Positions 12,812 through 25,238 of a DNA stretch of 64,000 nt are shown piece by piece. The notes beneath the pieces were generated by a model. The model did not search any database and was not told the origin of the DNA. It saw nothing but the letters and a program-made list of their open reading frames with translations. This DNA is from Vespa crabro (lineage: Eukaryota; Arthropoda; Insecta; Hymenoptera; Vespidae): the NCBI RefSeq assembly GCF_910589235.1, contig NC_060955.1:7047694-7111693 (forward strand), read 5' to 3'. The translations under genes and the position numbers were made by a program. Each line of letters starts with the position of its first letter. Within the stretch, counting starts at the first letter, position 1.

Positions 12812-13860
12812 GGATTTACCGATATACGGCTTCGATTTCACGGTTATGGTTGTCGTTATTCAAATCCCCGTTGTTGTAGCTGACTTTTTACGTCAACCCA
12901 TAAAAATCTCGATCCCTACATCGCTTCCTCGCTAACGAGCTTGCAGCGAAGCTATCGACGATTTTTATATACCTATGTGCATTGTATTGGGATCGTTTCG
13001 ATGTATTTCAAAATTGAAGATATTCATGACGGCGAGCGTACGACTGACCACCTTGTATTGTAATAAAAAAAAAATATATTACGATGGTTATAAAAGTAAT
13101 TTTTGAAGGAAAACGTCTGTTGAAACGAAGATTGATAGTTTTTCTTGTAGGACAGTTTACGACTTTTTTTTTTTTAAATATAACAAGTGTCTTTTCGTAT
13201 ACGATGCTTTATGAAAAATGATTTATCCGTAGGAAATATTAAATCTAAAGAAATTTTTCTCTTTTTTTAAATTAAGTCTTTCAATCATCAATTTAGACAG
13301 CAAGTATTTATGACTGAAAGTTTTTTTGGTATTGGTTAAAATACAAGGAAATTATTATTTAAATTAAATTACTTTAATGTCGTAGAAACACATAAATTCT
13401 ACTTGAATAAATGTAATTGCGATTTGTAATATACGATTATTGTAATGGGCTCGTTTAAAACGGAGAATAGATAACCCTTTTCATTGGCTATCAGAGATCG
13501 CACGAAAATAGAGGTAGGTACAAGTTAAACGAGTATAACGCGTAACTTGAATGCTTGCCCCGAGCAAATGGAACCTCTCTGACTAATGTCGGAATGCAAT
13601 TCCCAACAGTGAAGAATAAAAAAGAGTAGCATTGTCGGAGGTGCTACGTCAAACGTCAAAGTTCTTTTATCACTTCGACTTTTTCGCTCTGATCTTTCCA
13701 GGGCTTTTTAAGAAAGGACCCCTGTAGTAGATATCTGAAAATGCAATTGCCTTTCGATCGGATGCATTCTCACGAAAACAAAAGAAAATGAAAAGGTCTC
13801 ATTCCATTTCGTTCCTATTCTTTTTTACCTATGTAATGTGTAAAACGCATAATTGTAGAT
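12800..13860. other. spacer without simple repeats, no gene seen
   Basis: AT-rich at 13030-13450; more complex at 12840-13020 and 13440-13740. No open frame of note. Confidence 0.5.
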
Positions 13861-14260
13861 CATTGTAAATTATTAATCAAGTACTTGTTTACGATTACAT
13901 TTGTAACTTGAACTCGTAATACGTTATTTCCGTATCTCTCGATTCTTTTCTTTGATTTCTGCGAAGATTGAAAAGAATCAGATATCCTTGAATTCAGCAC
14001 GACTAACACAGTAGAATGTACGACTAGTAACACAGTTACAGTATAAAGTAAATTGTGTAAACGACGTAAAGGGAACATAGATTTTCGTACTTGGAGACAA
14101 AGGCCAATGGAGAGTTTGAGCGACGTCCTTTAGGCATACTTGACGCCTGAAAGCGAACGATGCCCACCGGGTATTTGCTCTTTTCGCGTAAATACGTCTG
14201 TCCGCGTATATATACCTTTGCCTTTAACTCTCTTCCTCTCTTCACTTCTCTTCCCACCCA

Positions 14261-14304
<44 letters not shown>

Positions 14305-14631
14305 TTATCTCTTTTTTTCTTAGAGGAACTTTTCTTTTTATCTTCATCTATCACCTATTATCTTTCACGAATTACCCCGCACAGTAGTTTCTCTTTCAGA
14401 GAGAGACGTATCTGGACCTTATTTCTTTCTGCACTTTTTTCGCGCCAACCTGCCTTTTGCCGAATAAAAATTTTCAATGCAATAGCAATGATAATAATAG
14501 TTATTCTCTCGAAAAAAAACTTAAACATTCTCTGCTTACTTTCTATTCTACTACGACGATACGTTCCTTTACTTTTTATCGACTTACTGAGATGTGTACA
14601 AATAAAAATAGAGATAAAAGTAAAAGAATTG

Positions 14632-14634
<3 letters not shown>

Positions 14635-14717
<83 letters not shown>
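14635..14717 (+). repeat. compound (AT)n-(GA)n microsatellite
   Basis: AT run from 14635 to 14689, joined without spacer to a GA run ending at 14717. A CT tract lies nearby at 14265-14302. Apparent proteins of 196 and 137 residues across this interval are repeat translations. Confidence 0.97.
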
Positions 14718-14723
<6 letters not shown>

Positions 14724-15580
14724 TAGATAGGGGGTGGGAAGATGGGAATGTAAGCCCGCGGGGAATTTCAAGGGTACGATTTAAGTACCACCCACTCAGT
14801 TCGTCGACAATGGGGTGTTTAGCGTCCCCCTGCGACTCCGGGTTACATTTTCCCATCCACCCGCTTTCAAATTGGATTCCCATTTCTTCAAATCGAAAAG
14901 AGGGCCCTCTCTCTCTCTTTCTCTCTCTCTCCATTTAGCTTCGGGGGCTACGGCTCCAACTCCGTCCTTGAACTCGAACACACCCTTGATTCGAAAACAC
15001 GCTCGACTTCGACACCTCCTTTTCCCTTCTATGTTCGACTACACGCCTCGATAGGCGAGCTTTGCTGGCCCTCCGTTCACTTAGGGATTACCAAAGGTTT
15101 GTTTTTACCTCGACCGCAAGATCTTTAAGGGAGAGTGAGATTTATACGGTTAAAGATATACTAATTCGTGAGGGGTAATGCGCGTCGAACTATGCAATGC
15201 CGAAATCGAATTTAATACCGGCAAGTATTCTTATTGATAATTTTGTTTTTTTACTTTCTTTTTTTTTTTTTTAACTTAGACAACATATTTTTGCTTATTT
15301 CAAAGCTTTTTCTCTTTCTCATCTCCTTTTTCATTTTTTCTTTTTTTTCTTTTTTTTTCTTTTTTATTGTCCACAGAGTTTCGAATGATCGTTTTTCGAT
15401 ACATATTTCAACTATACATAATATATAAACAGATAGATTCTTTATCTCGTTCATTCTATGCGTAAGACGTTCGAGATACCTTTTAAGAAAGACGAAGAAT
15501 TCTTTAGAAGATTTTTTTCGATCTTAAGACCTAGATATTTTTGTTTTATAGAATACATTGTTACGTACTAGGTAAAAGGA

Positions 15581-15606
15581 TAAGAAATTTGGGACAACCT
15601 CTGTAG
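15581..15606 (-). repeat. dispersed transposon-end-like motif, copy 2
   Basis: The minus-strand counterpart of the motif at 1776. Adjacent sequence up to about 15720, including a GC-richer part (CATTCCGCCACCTTATCGCG), may belong to the same decayed element. No open frame or second terminal repeat was found nearby. Confidence 0.25.
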
Positions 15607-16618
15607 GACATCTTTTGTTTTACGAGAAATCGATATCTCATAGGCTAGTATGTAGCTAACCAATGTATGTGGCATTCCGCCACCTTATCGCGGAATAACG
15701 ATCACTCTCTTGACACATTTTGTACTTTGTCGTTTGTAAAGATAATAAAAATGACTTCTTTTCAAAAGAATATTTTGAATTCAATCAGATTTTCTTTTAT
15801 GCTATTTTATTGTCTAATAAAATTATAAACGATAAGATGCTTATAAAAAAAAAATATAATAAATCATGAATCTTGGCTTTACACGTATACCTAATACCTA
15901 AATGTTTTCTATACATTGAGATATTGAAATGTGGGATCGTTTATAATTAGAATATGAATTCGTGTGGTTTGATGGCAAAGTAAAGAGACAATTTCCTTTA
16001 GAAATTAAGTTCATTAATTCTGACGAGAAAGAGTATCGTCGAGCATTGATTAAAAAGCACGTCAATATATCCTATCAAAAATTCGATACTTTCTCGTTAG
16101 CGTTACACGTGGAATCGTGCAGGATATATGTATGTATAAACTAGCACGTTGATTAACCCCAATTAGAAGCTACAATTCTCGGATTTCACCGAAACACGAT
16201 ATTTTACGATCCCTCCGTTGGGATTAAAAAAAATAAAACAGAGAGAAAAAGCAAAAATGAAAGAAAATATTAGTGGGGAGTTGTTAAAGAAAAAAAAAAA
16301 AGAAAACTGTATTACTTAGGATATTTTATATTATATTTCTCATTTGATATAAATATTTACGGTAATATAAATCGATGAGATATCAATATAAATAAGCTAT
16401 ATGCATTTGATAAGTCTCACTCAATGTAAATAAAAAAACTTGATGTATTGGCTCTTCGTACAACTATTTTCAACGGAATCGATCATAGATCGTATTTTAA
16501 CTCTTACAATTTATACGAAAAAAAATAAACTAAAATGTTCAATTTGTAAGGGCTTACGAAAGAATATTTTTTAACTTTAGAATTCGTCGCGAATTCCGTA
16601 TCCGTCCGTTACAGTTAA

Positions 16619-16909
16619 ATGCGATCTCTGGCATATCGTATTTCTTCACGAGTCTTTATAATACTATGCTCGTTGCTCTTCATTAGCAAAGTTTCGCACG
16701 TTTATTCCTTTCGTGGTTTAACGAATATACCCCTCGACGGTTATAATAATATCATTTTCCAAAGCCTTTCCACTATGGTGATAAATTCGAAGCCCTGTCG
16801 AGAAATATCAGTGGGAAGCTATAGAAATTTTGGACGTTACGAAATACATTGGAGAGAACAATTATGCTTTATCTTTGATTTCACTTTTTCCACGTCATTT
16901 TTATTTTAA
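16619..16909 (+). CDS. candidate small secreted-type ORF
   Basis: An ATG frame of 96 codons begins five bases after a reasonable splice acceptor (GTCCGTTACAG), as when a 5'-UTR intron ends just before the start. The N-terminus has a signal-peptide layout: basic residues, then VFIILCSLLFISKVSHVYS, with possible cleavage after SHVYS. The remainder (FRGLTNIPLDGYNN...) has two cysteines, at KPC and QLC, and no dibasic pair typical of neuropeptide precursors. The C-terminus is Phe-rich because the DNA becomes T-rich. No AATAAA lies close behind the stop; the nearest A-rich candidate is near 16990. It could be a small secreted protein, a first coding exon or a chance frame. Confidence 0.2.
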   Translation: MRSLAYRISSRVFIILCSLLFISKVSHVYSFRGLTNIPLDGYNNIIFQSLSTMVINSKPCREISVGSYRNFGRYEIHWREQLCFIFDFTFSTSFLF

Positions 16910-17030
16910 ATTCATTGTGAAATCTGTTCGAATTGTTCTTTTTTCTGCGATTTTAAGATAAATCGAGTTTCTTATGCCAATACACGCATAAAACGATGAC
17001 TAAGCGCCCTTAAAGCACTTATCTGGATCA

Positions 17031-17070
<40 letters not shown>

Positions 17071-17202
17071 TGACATAGATCGATCTCAAGACCCTGTCGA
17101 TTCTCATGTTCACTCTTTTAGAAGCCTATAAATACCATCCAGTATCTTAAATGCGATCTTCTAGCTTCCATCGTTTTTCTCCCTCTCTCTTTTTTCTTTC
17201 TC

Positions 17203-17242
<40 letters not shown>

Positions 17243-17341
17243 CAACCGAAAATACACTTTCCTCTTCTCACACTTAGAATCCCCTGCAGATTCAGCCTAT
17301 GTTTTCCCTTAAGTGGTCCGCCAAACTCTCCCATTGGCCAC

Positions 17342-17533
17342 CTATCGAAACGACAGGGGGTAAGGTTCCTCGTCGTTGATCCTTACAAGCGAACCATGTT
17401 GTCGAAATGGAGCTGCCATTCTTGCTACGATCTTTCTAACGCGATAGAAGAGATTACTCGTACCTCTACTCCGACCACTTTGCGCACTATCGACATTTAA
17501 TCCTTCATATCGTCGCCACATCATACGCGCCAT
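17342..17533 (-). CDS. candidate 63-residue basic ORF or exon
   Basis: An ATG frame of 63 codons on the minus strand, directly after an in-frame TAG that could double as a splice acceptor (ATCGTAG|ATG). The product is Arg-rich: it begins MARMMWRRYEGLNVDSAQSG and ends INDEEPYPLSFR. A good donor word (CTT|GTAAGG) lies near the end, so a real exon might stop before the last ten or so residues. The same frame is open above 17534 after a stop, to about 17755. GC content is higher than in the flanks. No family is recognised and the evidence is weak. Confidence 0.14.
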   Translation of the reverse strand: MARMMWRRYEGLNVDSAQSGRSRGTSNLFYRVRKIVARMAAPFRQHGSLVRINDEEPYPLSFR

Positions 17534-18204
17534 CTACGATTTTTCGAACGCGATGCTTTTAAATCGATGCTTCGTAAATCGAGAGGCTAATCCAATGAAT
17601 GTGAAAGCGTGATAAGCTTTCAGTGACGATCGAATGGCATTATGGGACGAGTGTATAATCGATTCATAAAAATCTGATCGAATGATTCGGTCGCAACATA
17701 GATTATCATAACTGGATTTAATATTCTCGATGATCCAGCAATGTACACAGTTCAAAACTATATTAAAGACAAATTATCAATATCTATCTAGGACAAGTAA
17801 TAAGATAAAAAAAAAGATCTCGTAAAACGATCGATTAACAAGTGTCATTAGCTGTTTGACGAAATTAAAAAAAGAAAAAAAAAGAGATTAAATTTACAAT
17901 AAGAATTATCGCCAATGTCGGATATTACCTTTTGCAAGGACATCACCGTTTGTGAAACTCAAAAAGAAAGAATGATATAAGGATGACGAATATGATGTAT
18001 TTTCGTCCTAATCTCTCAAGACAGGAATATACGCCCTCTCGAAAAGAGAGGTTGACGCGATGAGAGAGAATCTAAGGACCCCTGGCAAGTCGCGTTGCAA
18101 CAATCGGACCGAATGAATCTCTCAGAGACGTGTACTGTAGGGAGGCATTGTGTACGAGTTCCTACAGGCTTTCCTAATGACTCGGGACTGTCTCGATAGA
18201 AACA

Positions 18205-18248
<44 letters not shown>

Positions 18249-18258
18249 AACGACGACG
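18205..18258 (+). repeat. (ACG)n trinucleotide repeat
   Basis: Fourteen or more ACG units, one interruption (ACAACG), then more units. Frames give Thr, Arg or Asp runs on plus and Val, Arg or Ser runs on minus. Flanking sequence is GC-richer than average, but no frame looks like a gene outside the repeat. A second ACG tract occurs at 61591-61622. Confidence 0.95.
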
Positions 18259-18413
18259 TCGGCAAGGACGTCGACTTTGCATTTAGCGAATGGTGCGCAT
18301 CTTAAATCAGCACCCGGTACTTCTCTTTGTTTGTGCGTGTCTGCCTTAATGTGGTCGCGTAATTGCGGAGTCATGTTTTCGGTCGGTGCTATACTCACGA
18401 CTGTCTTCAATAA

Positions 18414-18417
<4 letters not shown>

Positions 18418-18457
<40 letters not shown>
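18418..18457 (+). repeat. (GA)n microsatellite
   Basis: Perfect GA run, 160 bases downstream of the ACG tract. Confidence 0.95.
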
Positions 18458-18461
<4 letters not shown>

Positions 18462-19740
18462 GAGTAAGGAATACGAGCAGCTTACCAACCAACCACGAAA
18501 TTCTAGGTTATACACATTGTTCAACGAAATTATATACCAAGGGATAAATCTTCTCTCATAGGCCAAGACACCTTCTTCCTGTCTATATCCTTGTTCCTTG
18601 GGTTTCTCCGTTATTCGGTGGAACTAACGTGGATTTTCATCTATTTTCTCTTTCTCTCTTCCTATTTCGTCGCGCGAATCAAATTAATTTAATTAAATCC
18701 ACGTAAATCGACGAGAACTCAAATATCATGTTTGATGATTTAAAATGATAAAATTTGCTGGAAAAAAAAGAAAATAAATAAATAAATAACTAAATGTAAA
18801 AGACAGCGAGTTATTTCGTATTTTAAAACTTGATGGAAAAAGAAAAGTATAAATTATAAGGAAAAAAATAAAAAAAAAGGAAGAAAATAGGAAAAAAATC
18901 ATGAAAGAATTCTTTCGTGAATCCTCGCAATGCAATGGTTCCCAGTTATTGCCGCGTTCCGATAAAATCCCGATTTTCCATTGAAAGTCAGAGGTCAGAA
19001 ATGGAAGCCGGCGTGCTTGAATGGGACAGCCACGAAGCGCGTTTCAACTTCCAACCTATTTCCGCGTTCGTGGATTGTCCTTCTTTCTGTGCGAACAAGA
19101 GGAATTTTCTTTTTATCGAAGGTTTATTTATTCCCGTATTCTCCGTGAGGCCGTGTGAGCTTTTTTTTTAAAAGGTACGTCCCTCACCCTTCACCCTTCC
19201 ACCATCATTGCTCTACTTTATGGTAAAACGTCATTGTACATTCGAGAGTTCTCGATTTTTTCGTTTACGATAAATCCTCGATTATTGATCGCGATTAGCT
19301 GAGGAATAAAAAATAATTCTCCGCGTCAAAAATATCGAGCTTCGTTTTTTTCTCGATTTAACGGGGAATCAGCAAAAAAAAAAAAAGAAAAAACAAAGAA
19401 AGAAAAGATAGAGAAAAAAATAAAAAATAAAAAAGTAGATAAATAAAATATCAAAAAGAAAGTACGATTTTATCTTCGTTGCAATTCATGTTTGCACGGT
19501 TCTACAGAGTACAGCATGGGGCTATCGTCCGAAGTATTCATTTCTCTCATGTACGATCGCGTTTTAGTCGCATCTAGCGATAAATGCGACCACGAGCGAG
19601 GAGTTTGAATTAAAACTGTAACTTCCCATTTAGATTCCTCGCACGAGTGTGCTTCCCATCGTACATTCCAGTTTATATCGGCTAAATTTGAATCTTCCCC
19701 TATCCTTGACTCTCTCTCTCTCTTTCTTTCTCTCTTTCTT

Positions 19741-19786
<46 letters not shown>

Positions 19787-20324
19787 GCTCTTCTATTTCT
19801 TTTGCAACTAGGTTATATCACGAGTAATAATAATCATTTCAATGCAACTCGGTTAGGCAGGCATAGCGTATCAGATACTGTTTTTGCAATAGTGATAGTA
19901 ATAATGCAGTTTTATTTTTTTTTTCTTTTATTTTTTCATTTCGTGAACGTAAACATAAAGTCAATGCAGAAAAGCATCACAGGTGTTAGGTAGGTTCTGT
20001 TGTTACATACGCCTTATGGTATCTTGAATATCTTTCGTTTTCGGCTCAACGACATTCGTAATCGGTTAAGGAACATGAGAACATAATTTGTTCGAAATTG
20101 TTTTTGAGTAAAAAGTCAAAGATATCGTTCAAATTCGAAACGTGTTGAAGATTTGAATAAATCTTTCAATGTGGGTTCCATGGAATGATAATTATATCGC
20201 TTTAAATCGTATTTCATTTTCATTCGTTCGTGTTCCTCGTCGAAAATAGATTGAATTTATGGTAGGGATATAATGAATAAATTTTTAATTCTTTAACATG
20301 AAATATATTAAACATATTGCTTTA

Positions 20325-20375
20325 ATTAAATCTAATTATATATTAACGATAGCTATCGTACAAATTAGATTTAAT
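20325..20375. repeat. nested inverted repeat (cruciform-capable)
   Basis: Perfect 13-base arms (ATTAAATCTAATT at 20325-20337; AATTAGATTTAAT at 20363-20375) flank a perfect 14-base palindrome (ACGATAGCTATCGT, 20346-20359). The arms are A/T-rich but the centre is not. It could be a MITE remnant, a paired factor-binding site or chance. No target-site duplication was identified. Confidence 0.6.
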
Positions 20376-21866
20376 ATATCTACATTTATTATTTATAATG
20401 AATATTATAAATAATGTATATATAAATATGTAAATATATATGTATACATATACATATATCGATCATATGTATTGAATATTAAAATATCAAAATCATAAAT
20501 ATTATAAGTTATATTCGAATGGAATGATATAATGTATAGATTTAATACCAAATTATGATATTACTATTCATTAACAATCATTTTCGTAAATGTTTCCTTC
20601 CTTTTCTGTTGAAAATTTAAATCTCAAGTCAACGAAGTTAATTTCATTTTCGGCGACAATCGGAGCAACGAGAGCGTGCTGTAAGAGTTTCGAATTAATT
20701 TCTACCGGCCCGTCGTTGGTCCCATTTCCATAAAGTAAAAGCCCTCTCGAAAACGTTGTCGTAACGATACTTTATGTTCTTCCGCGAAATCTCTCACCCT
20801 TCTTTCTTTCCAACCCCGCACAACCCCGATCCCATATACTTTACCGAATCATTTCTATATACCATGGTCTCGTCTCCGTGAATAAGAGATTTTAATATCC
20901 TGTCCTTTGATACTCTTAAAACTCGGCTGAGTTCAAACTGGAGATATCTATACGTACGATCCAATTCCCTGAATAGAGTGACTTGAAACGAATAGAGGTA
21001 GATACACGAAACTACGTGAACCCCTTCGTGCATGCCGTCTACCTACATACCTACATACCTATCTACACAGATACGCAGCGCGTATATGCGAATAGATAGA
21101 CGAAGCTATAGAGGAAGGATATTCGTTTCGAGCATTTGAGCCGGCCGGTATGTAGAATGAATCCGCAATCAGAGACTTGGCTCGCAGTCAGAGTATAGTA
21201 GCATCGAGGGCTTGTCTCGTATACGTGTTCGCGTGAGAACAGATTCTCCTAGAAAACGAGTCGCGAAGCCTGAGAAAATCTATTTGGGAATAGAAAAAAA
21301 AGAGAGAGAGAGAGAGAGCTACTGAGAATGGCCTCGTTATTATTAAACAGACAAAAGGGTTATCTATGTATCTACGGCTTTATCTCACAATTTCCATCTC
21401 CTTTTTTCCTATCCTTTTCTCTTCTTTTCTCTGTCCCTCTTTCTCTTCACTTAGTTGTCTGGAGCTTTTCTTTTTTCCCCCATTGGGTTTTCGAAAACGA
21501 CCCTCGACGGATCGGCGACATTCTACGTACGTGTCGCTTTACGGAGATTGTTCCTTCCTATCCCTCTCACCGATCGAGAATTTAAGTGCTCGGAAGCTGC
21601 GAGATTTCTTTAAAGAATCTTCAGATTTGGGTCAGGTGGATCTTCTTTCTCTTTACCGATTTACCATCCATCTATCTAGCTATCCAGTTGAATCTTTCCA
21701 TTGGAAGATTTATTGGAACAAGAGAGTTTCGCCGATCCGTTTCGTCATCGTATCGAAACGAAACTACAAACCAATCAACTTTTGATCCATTTTCGACATT
21801 TACTTATGATTATTATTCTTATAGATATTGGATTTCTTTCTTTCTCTCTCTTTTTTATTTATTTTC

Positions 21867-21908
<42 letters not shown>

Positions 21909-22415
21909 CCGACTCAACAAAGGAAAAAAAAAGGAAAAAAAAGATAGCATCGGCCAAATGACAGACTGATGCATTTTCTCCATTAAATTTATTGTCACGA
22001 GTTGCAATGGTAAATTACGTTTTAGTGCTTCTATTTAGATCTTAAAAAATAAAAGAAGAGAAAAATAAAGAGAGAGAAAGAGAGAGAGAGATAGAGAAAG
22101 AGAGAGAGAGAGAGTATGTTTGGAGTCATCCTTTATTTATTTTCCTAGCAAACAAATTGCGAAAGAATGGGAAAAAGTCAGAGAGATAGAAAGCTTTCAA
22201 ATTTATCCATCAACTTGTTTCGTACATGAATTCGCGTAATAATAGCCCTGGTAACGATCTTTTGACTTTGCGTCATTACGTTCTACACGTAATCATTCTG
22301 TATTCGCGAGAAATTAAACATTTTTATTGGAGAAAAGATGAATGAAATATTAGTGAATTATTATTGAGCTTTTATATACGTTTGAAATTTCCTCTATAAC
22401 ATAATATTATATCAA

Positions 22416-22421
<6 letters not shown>

Positions 22422-22468
<47 letters not shown>
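22422..22468 (+). repeat. (AT)n microsatellite
   Basis: Perfect AT run of about 45 bases. Confidence 0.95.
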
Positions 22469-22471
<3 letters not shown>

Positions 22472-22739
22472 ACGTATATCAAATAAACGAACGCGATAAA
22501 AAATCGGTAATAAATTGTACACATTGGAAAACATAAAATCAAACTCAATGTTAAATTATTTAATGGACAGAGATTGATCATCCAAGGAAAGAGAGTTTGA
22601 TAAAAATAAAAATAAAACAAATAAAAAAAAAAATAAAAAATAAAAAATTGCAAAATTACAAAAAAAATAAAAATCAATCAAAGAGAAATCACAAACAGGG
22701 TTTCAAAGTCAACTTTCGGCAGATACAACAGACAAGCAC

Positions 22740-23040
22740 GTTTCCACAGAGTGGGTCCTGTCCTAGAAAGTAGTCTAAAGAGGGTGAATCGGAGAGGGTG
22801 GTGGTGGATGGTCGCCGACGAAGCTTGCAGAGGCCGTACGGAATAGTGGAAAGTTGGCTGGAGGCGAGGAACTATAGTCTGGGGCTAACTTCGCCGTCGG
22901 CGTCGTCCGCATGGAGACGCGAGGGGTAGACGTTGGCACCCTTTGTCGGCCAACGGCGCATTGTTTCCCGCGGCTATAAATTGTCTCGTAACTCGCCTTG
23001 CTAGGCCCGCACTTCCTTCCTTCCTTCTCTTCCATCCTCT
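22740..23040. other. GC-rich island, possible regulatory or exonic block
   Basis: About 300 bases with many CpG and GC-rich words, sharply different from AT-rich DNA on the left and the CT tract on the right (23056-23132). One minus frame is open throughout (about 22775-23035) and reads Pro/Ser/Thr-rich sequence. A TATA-like word (CTATAAATTG) lies at about 22975 on plus. I cannot tell an exon, a promoter or a CpG-rich enhancer apart. Confidence 0.3.
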
Positions 23041-23329
23041 ACCACTTCTCTATCTCTCTTTCTCTCTCTCTCTCCTCTCTCTTTCTCTCTCTGTCTGTCT
23101 GGCTATCTCTCTCTCTCTCTCTCTCTCTCTTTGCCAACCCTACCTTTTCGATCTTCCTTACCACCGAATAATGGTAGTCTCGAGTCCATGCTTCCTGCAA
23201 GAGCAAAGCTCCTCTACTGGCCTTCGGACCAAACAGTCCGAAACGATATTTCGGAGCTTTCTCCTCGTTGCTTCCTTGTTTATATGTGAGGAATACTTAC
23301 TACTTACTTACTTACTTATCTCCTAGACG

Positions 23330-25230
23330 GTACACATGTGATATCATTAATAGACTCTTTGTTCGGTAACATTTAATGTTTCGTGGCCACCCGTCGAATT
23401 GTTCTTACCTTCTCGATACTTGAAATATAGTATAATATACTTTGAAACGATTATTATTCTCCGTGTTCGTTCTCGACCTAATATCGATCCGTATTAGATC
23501 TAGCTACATTTAAATGATCTACACGATTTACTATAGTTAGATACAGGGTAACGTTATCGTATATGAAACCCTATAGTATTTGTACAAGTAAGGAACTTAC
23601 AATACTGTGGCAATGTTTCGAACTATTGTATTAATACTAATCGATAATTTTGTCCGCATATCAATGTCGTCTACGCCGGAACGATTGTTTTAGCAAAGCG
23701 TCAACTTAGATTTGTTCTTTTTCTCTTATCATCGCAAGTTTTTATAGTCATTTACAAAGAAGCTTTTTATAAGATTAAAAGTTAAAGTTATTTGATAAGT
23801 TGTTTTTTTTTTTACTAGCTTCTTAGTATTATCAAACAGTTTTATTATCATTGAAATGAAAAATTAATAAATTATTCTCAGGTTAATTAATAACTTCTTT
23901 TTTCGAAACTAGGATGTTATTAATATGAGACACTCTTAAGGTATTCTTAATATGAGATACTTGTAAAATATAGATGAGAAGTAAATTAACAAGGAAGATA
24001 GTTTCAAGTCGGAATTGAATAATAATACAGAATATTTATTTTGTTCGTGTTTCTATTCTAAGAACTATTTTGATGAACAGTGAATTTAACGCATCGAGTA
24101 CTACAGAGAAGCCCGTGAATGTTATTGTGCTAATGATGATACCTTTATATATCATAAATTGTCATAAAAAGGCAAAAAGATAAATGACTTTTTAATTTTA
24201 ATTGATAATTCAAATTTTTAATTTTAATTTTAAATAAGGTCTCATATTAAAAGACTTTTTAAATGTTTTAAAACAATTATCTCTGCATTCTTTTATATTT
24301 TCTTCATTTTCATAATAGATAATAGTATCTATGAAACTAATATTTCTCTTAAACATGCATAAATCAATGACAAATATAATGATAATAAAAATTTTGATAT
24401 TTTCCATTTCTATTTGCGCACGATATTTAATTAAACTTAAATAATCCCGGTCAATCAATTAAGCAGTCATAAACAATGCAAGAGAATAAATCATCGATGA
24501 TTTATCGTAATAAATGAATAAGTTATTTCATTTCTTTTGTACAAAGAAAAAATAAATTTTTAAGTTAATAAAAAAATAAACAATACGAAATTATAGGCCG
24601 ATTTTAAATACATTTTATTTATTTGTACTATTCGTTTTTTTTCTTCTTTTTTCTAATCATTGAATACGAAATACTTACTTATTTCTCCGTTCAAACAAAG
24701 AAAAAAAGTAAACAGGAAGGAACCTATCAATAGCACAGGCTTGATAATCCGCTCGTCGTCTAGCTAAGTATTCTTATCAAGGGTATCCACGTTTCCTACA
24801 GGCTGTGTCCTTAGAAAAGAGTGTTTGCGCAAGGGAACCATTCTAACGGACATTGGATCAGGGATTAAATCCGAAAGGGTGTCTCATATATTTTTTTTTT
24901 CTTTTGTACCGTCCCGTTCGGTAAGGTTCTCGTGGGAGTCGAAGTTACTAGATAACTTATCTTTCTGCAGCTGCTTTTCAGTTCGACATCGAGCAAACAT
25001 ATTCAAAAAGTGAACGCATACGAAGATAATAATTTCATCGATAACAGTTAGTTACACTGCGATTAGAAAATTCGTAAAAAAAAGATCAAATTAAATTGAT
25101 GATATATATATGAAAATATTGATCTATTTTATTCAACATCAATTTATATTTGTATGAATTTATTAATGGTTATGATCAATTAACTATCTCATTCGATATT
25201 CACAAATCATTGAAATACTTTAAAGTATGA
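23330..25230. other. AT-rich spacer
   Basis: No coding signal. Contains short tandem duplications: TTAATATGAGA at 23920 and 23947, and TTTTTAATTTTAATT at about 24188-24233. Confidence 0.6.
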
Positions 25231-25238
25231 TACAATTA

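Noticed and set aside
12977..12996. GTGCATTGTATTGG resembling the seed of miR-33
   Set aside because: No complementary arm within 100 bases, so no precursor hairpin.
14140..14771. Overlapping frames of 196 and 137 residues
   Set aside because: Mostly Ser/Leu, Tyr/Ile and Arg/Glu runs from CT, AT and GA microsatellites.
18174..18566. 130-codon minus frame with a long Val run
   Set aside because: The Val run is the ACG tract read backwards and the Ser/Leu run is the GA tract; nothing gene-like remains.
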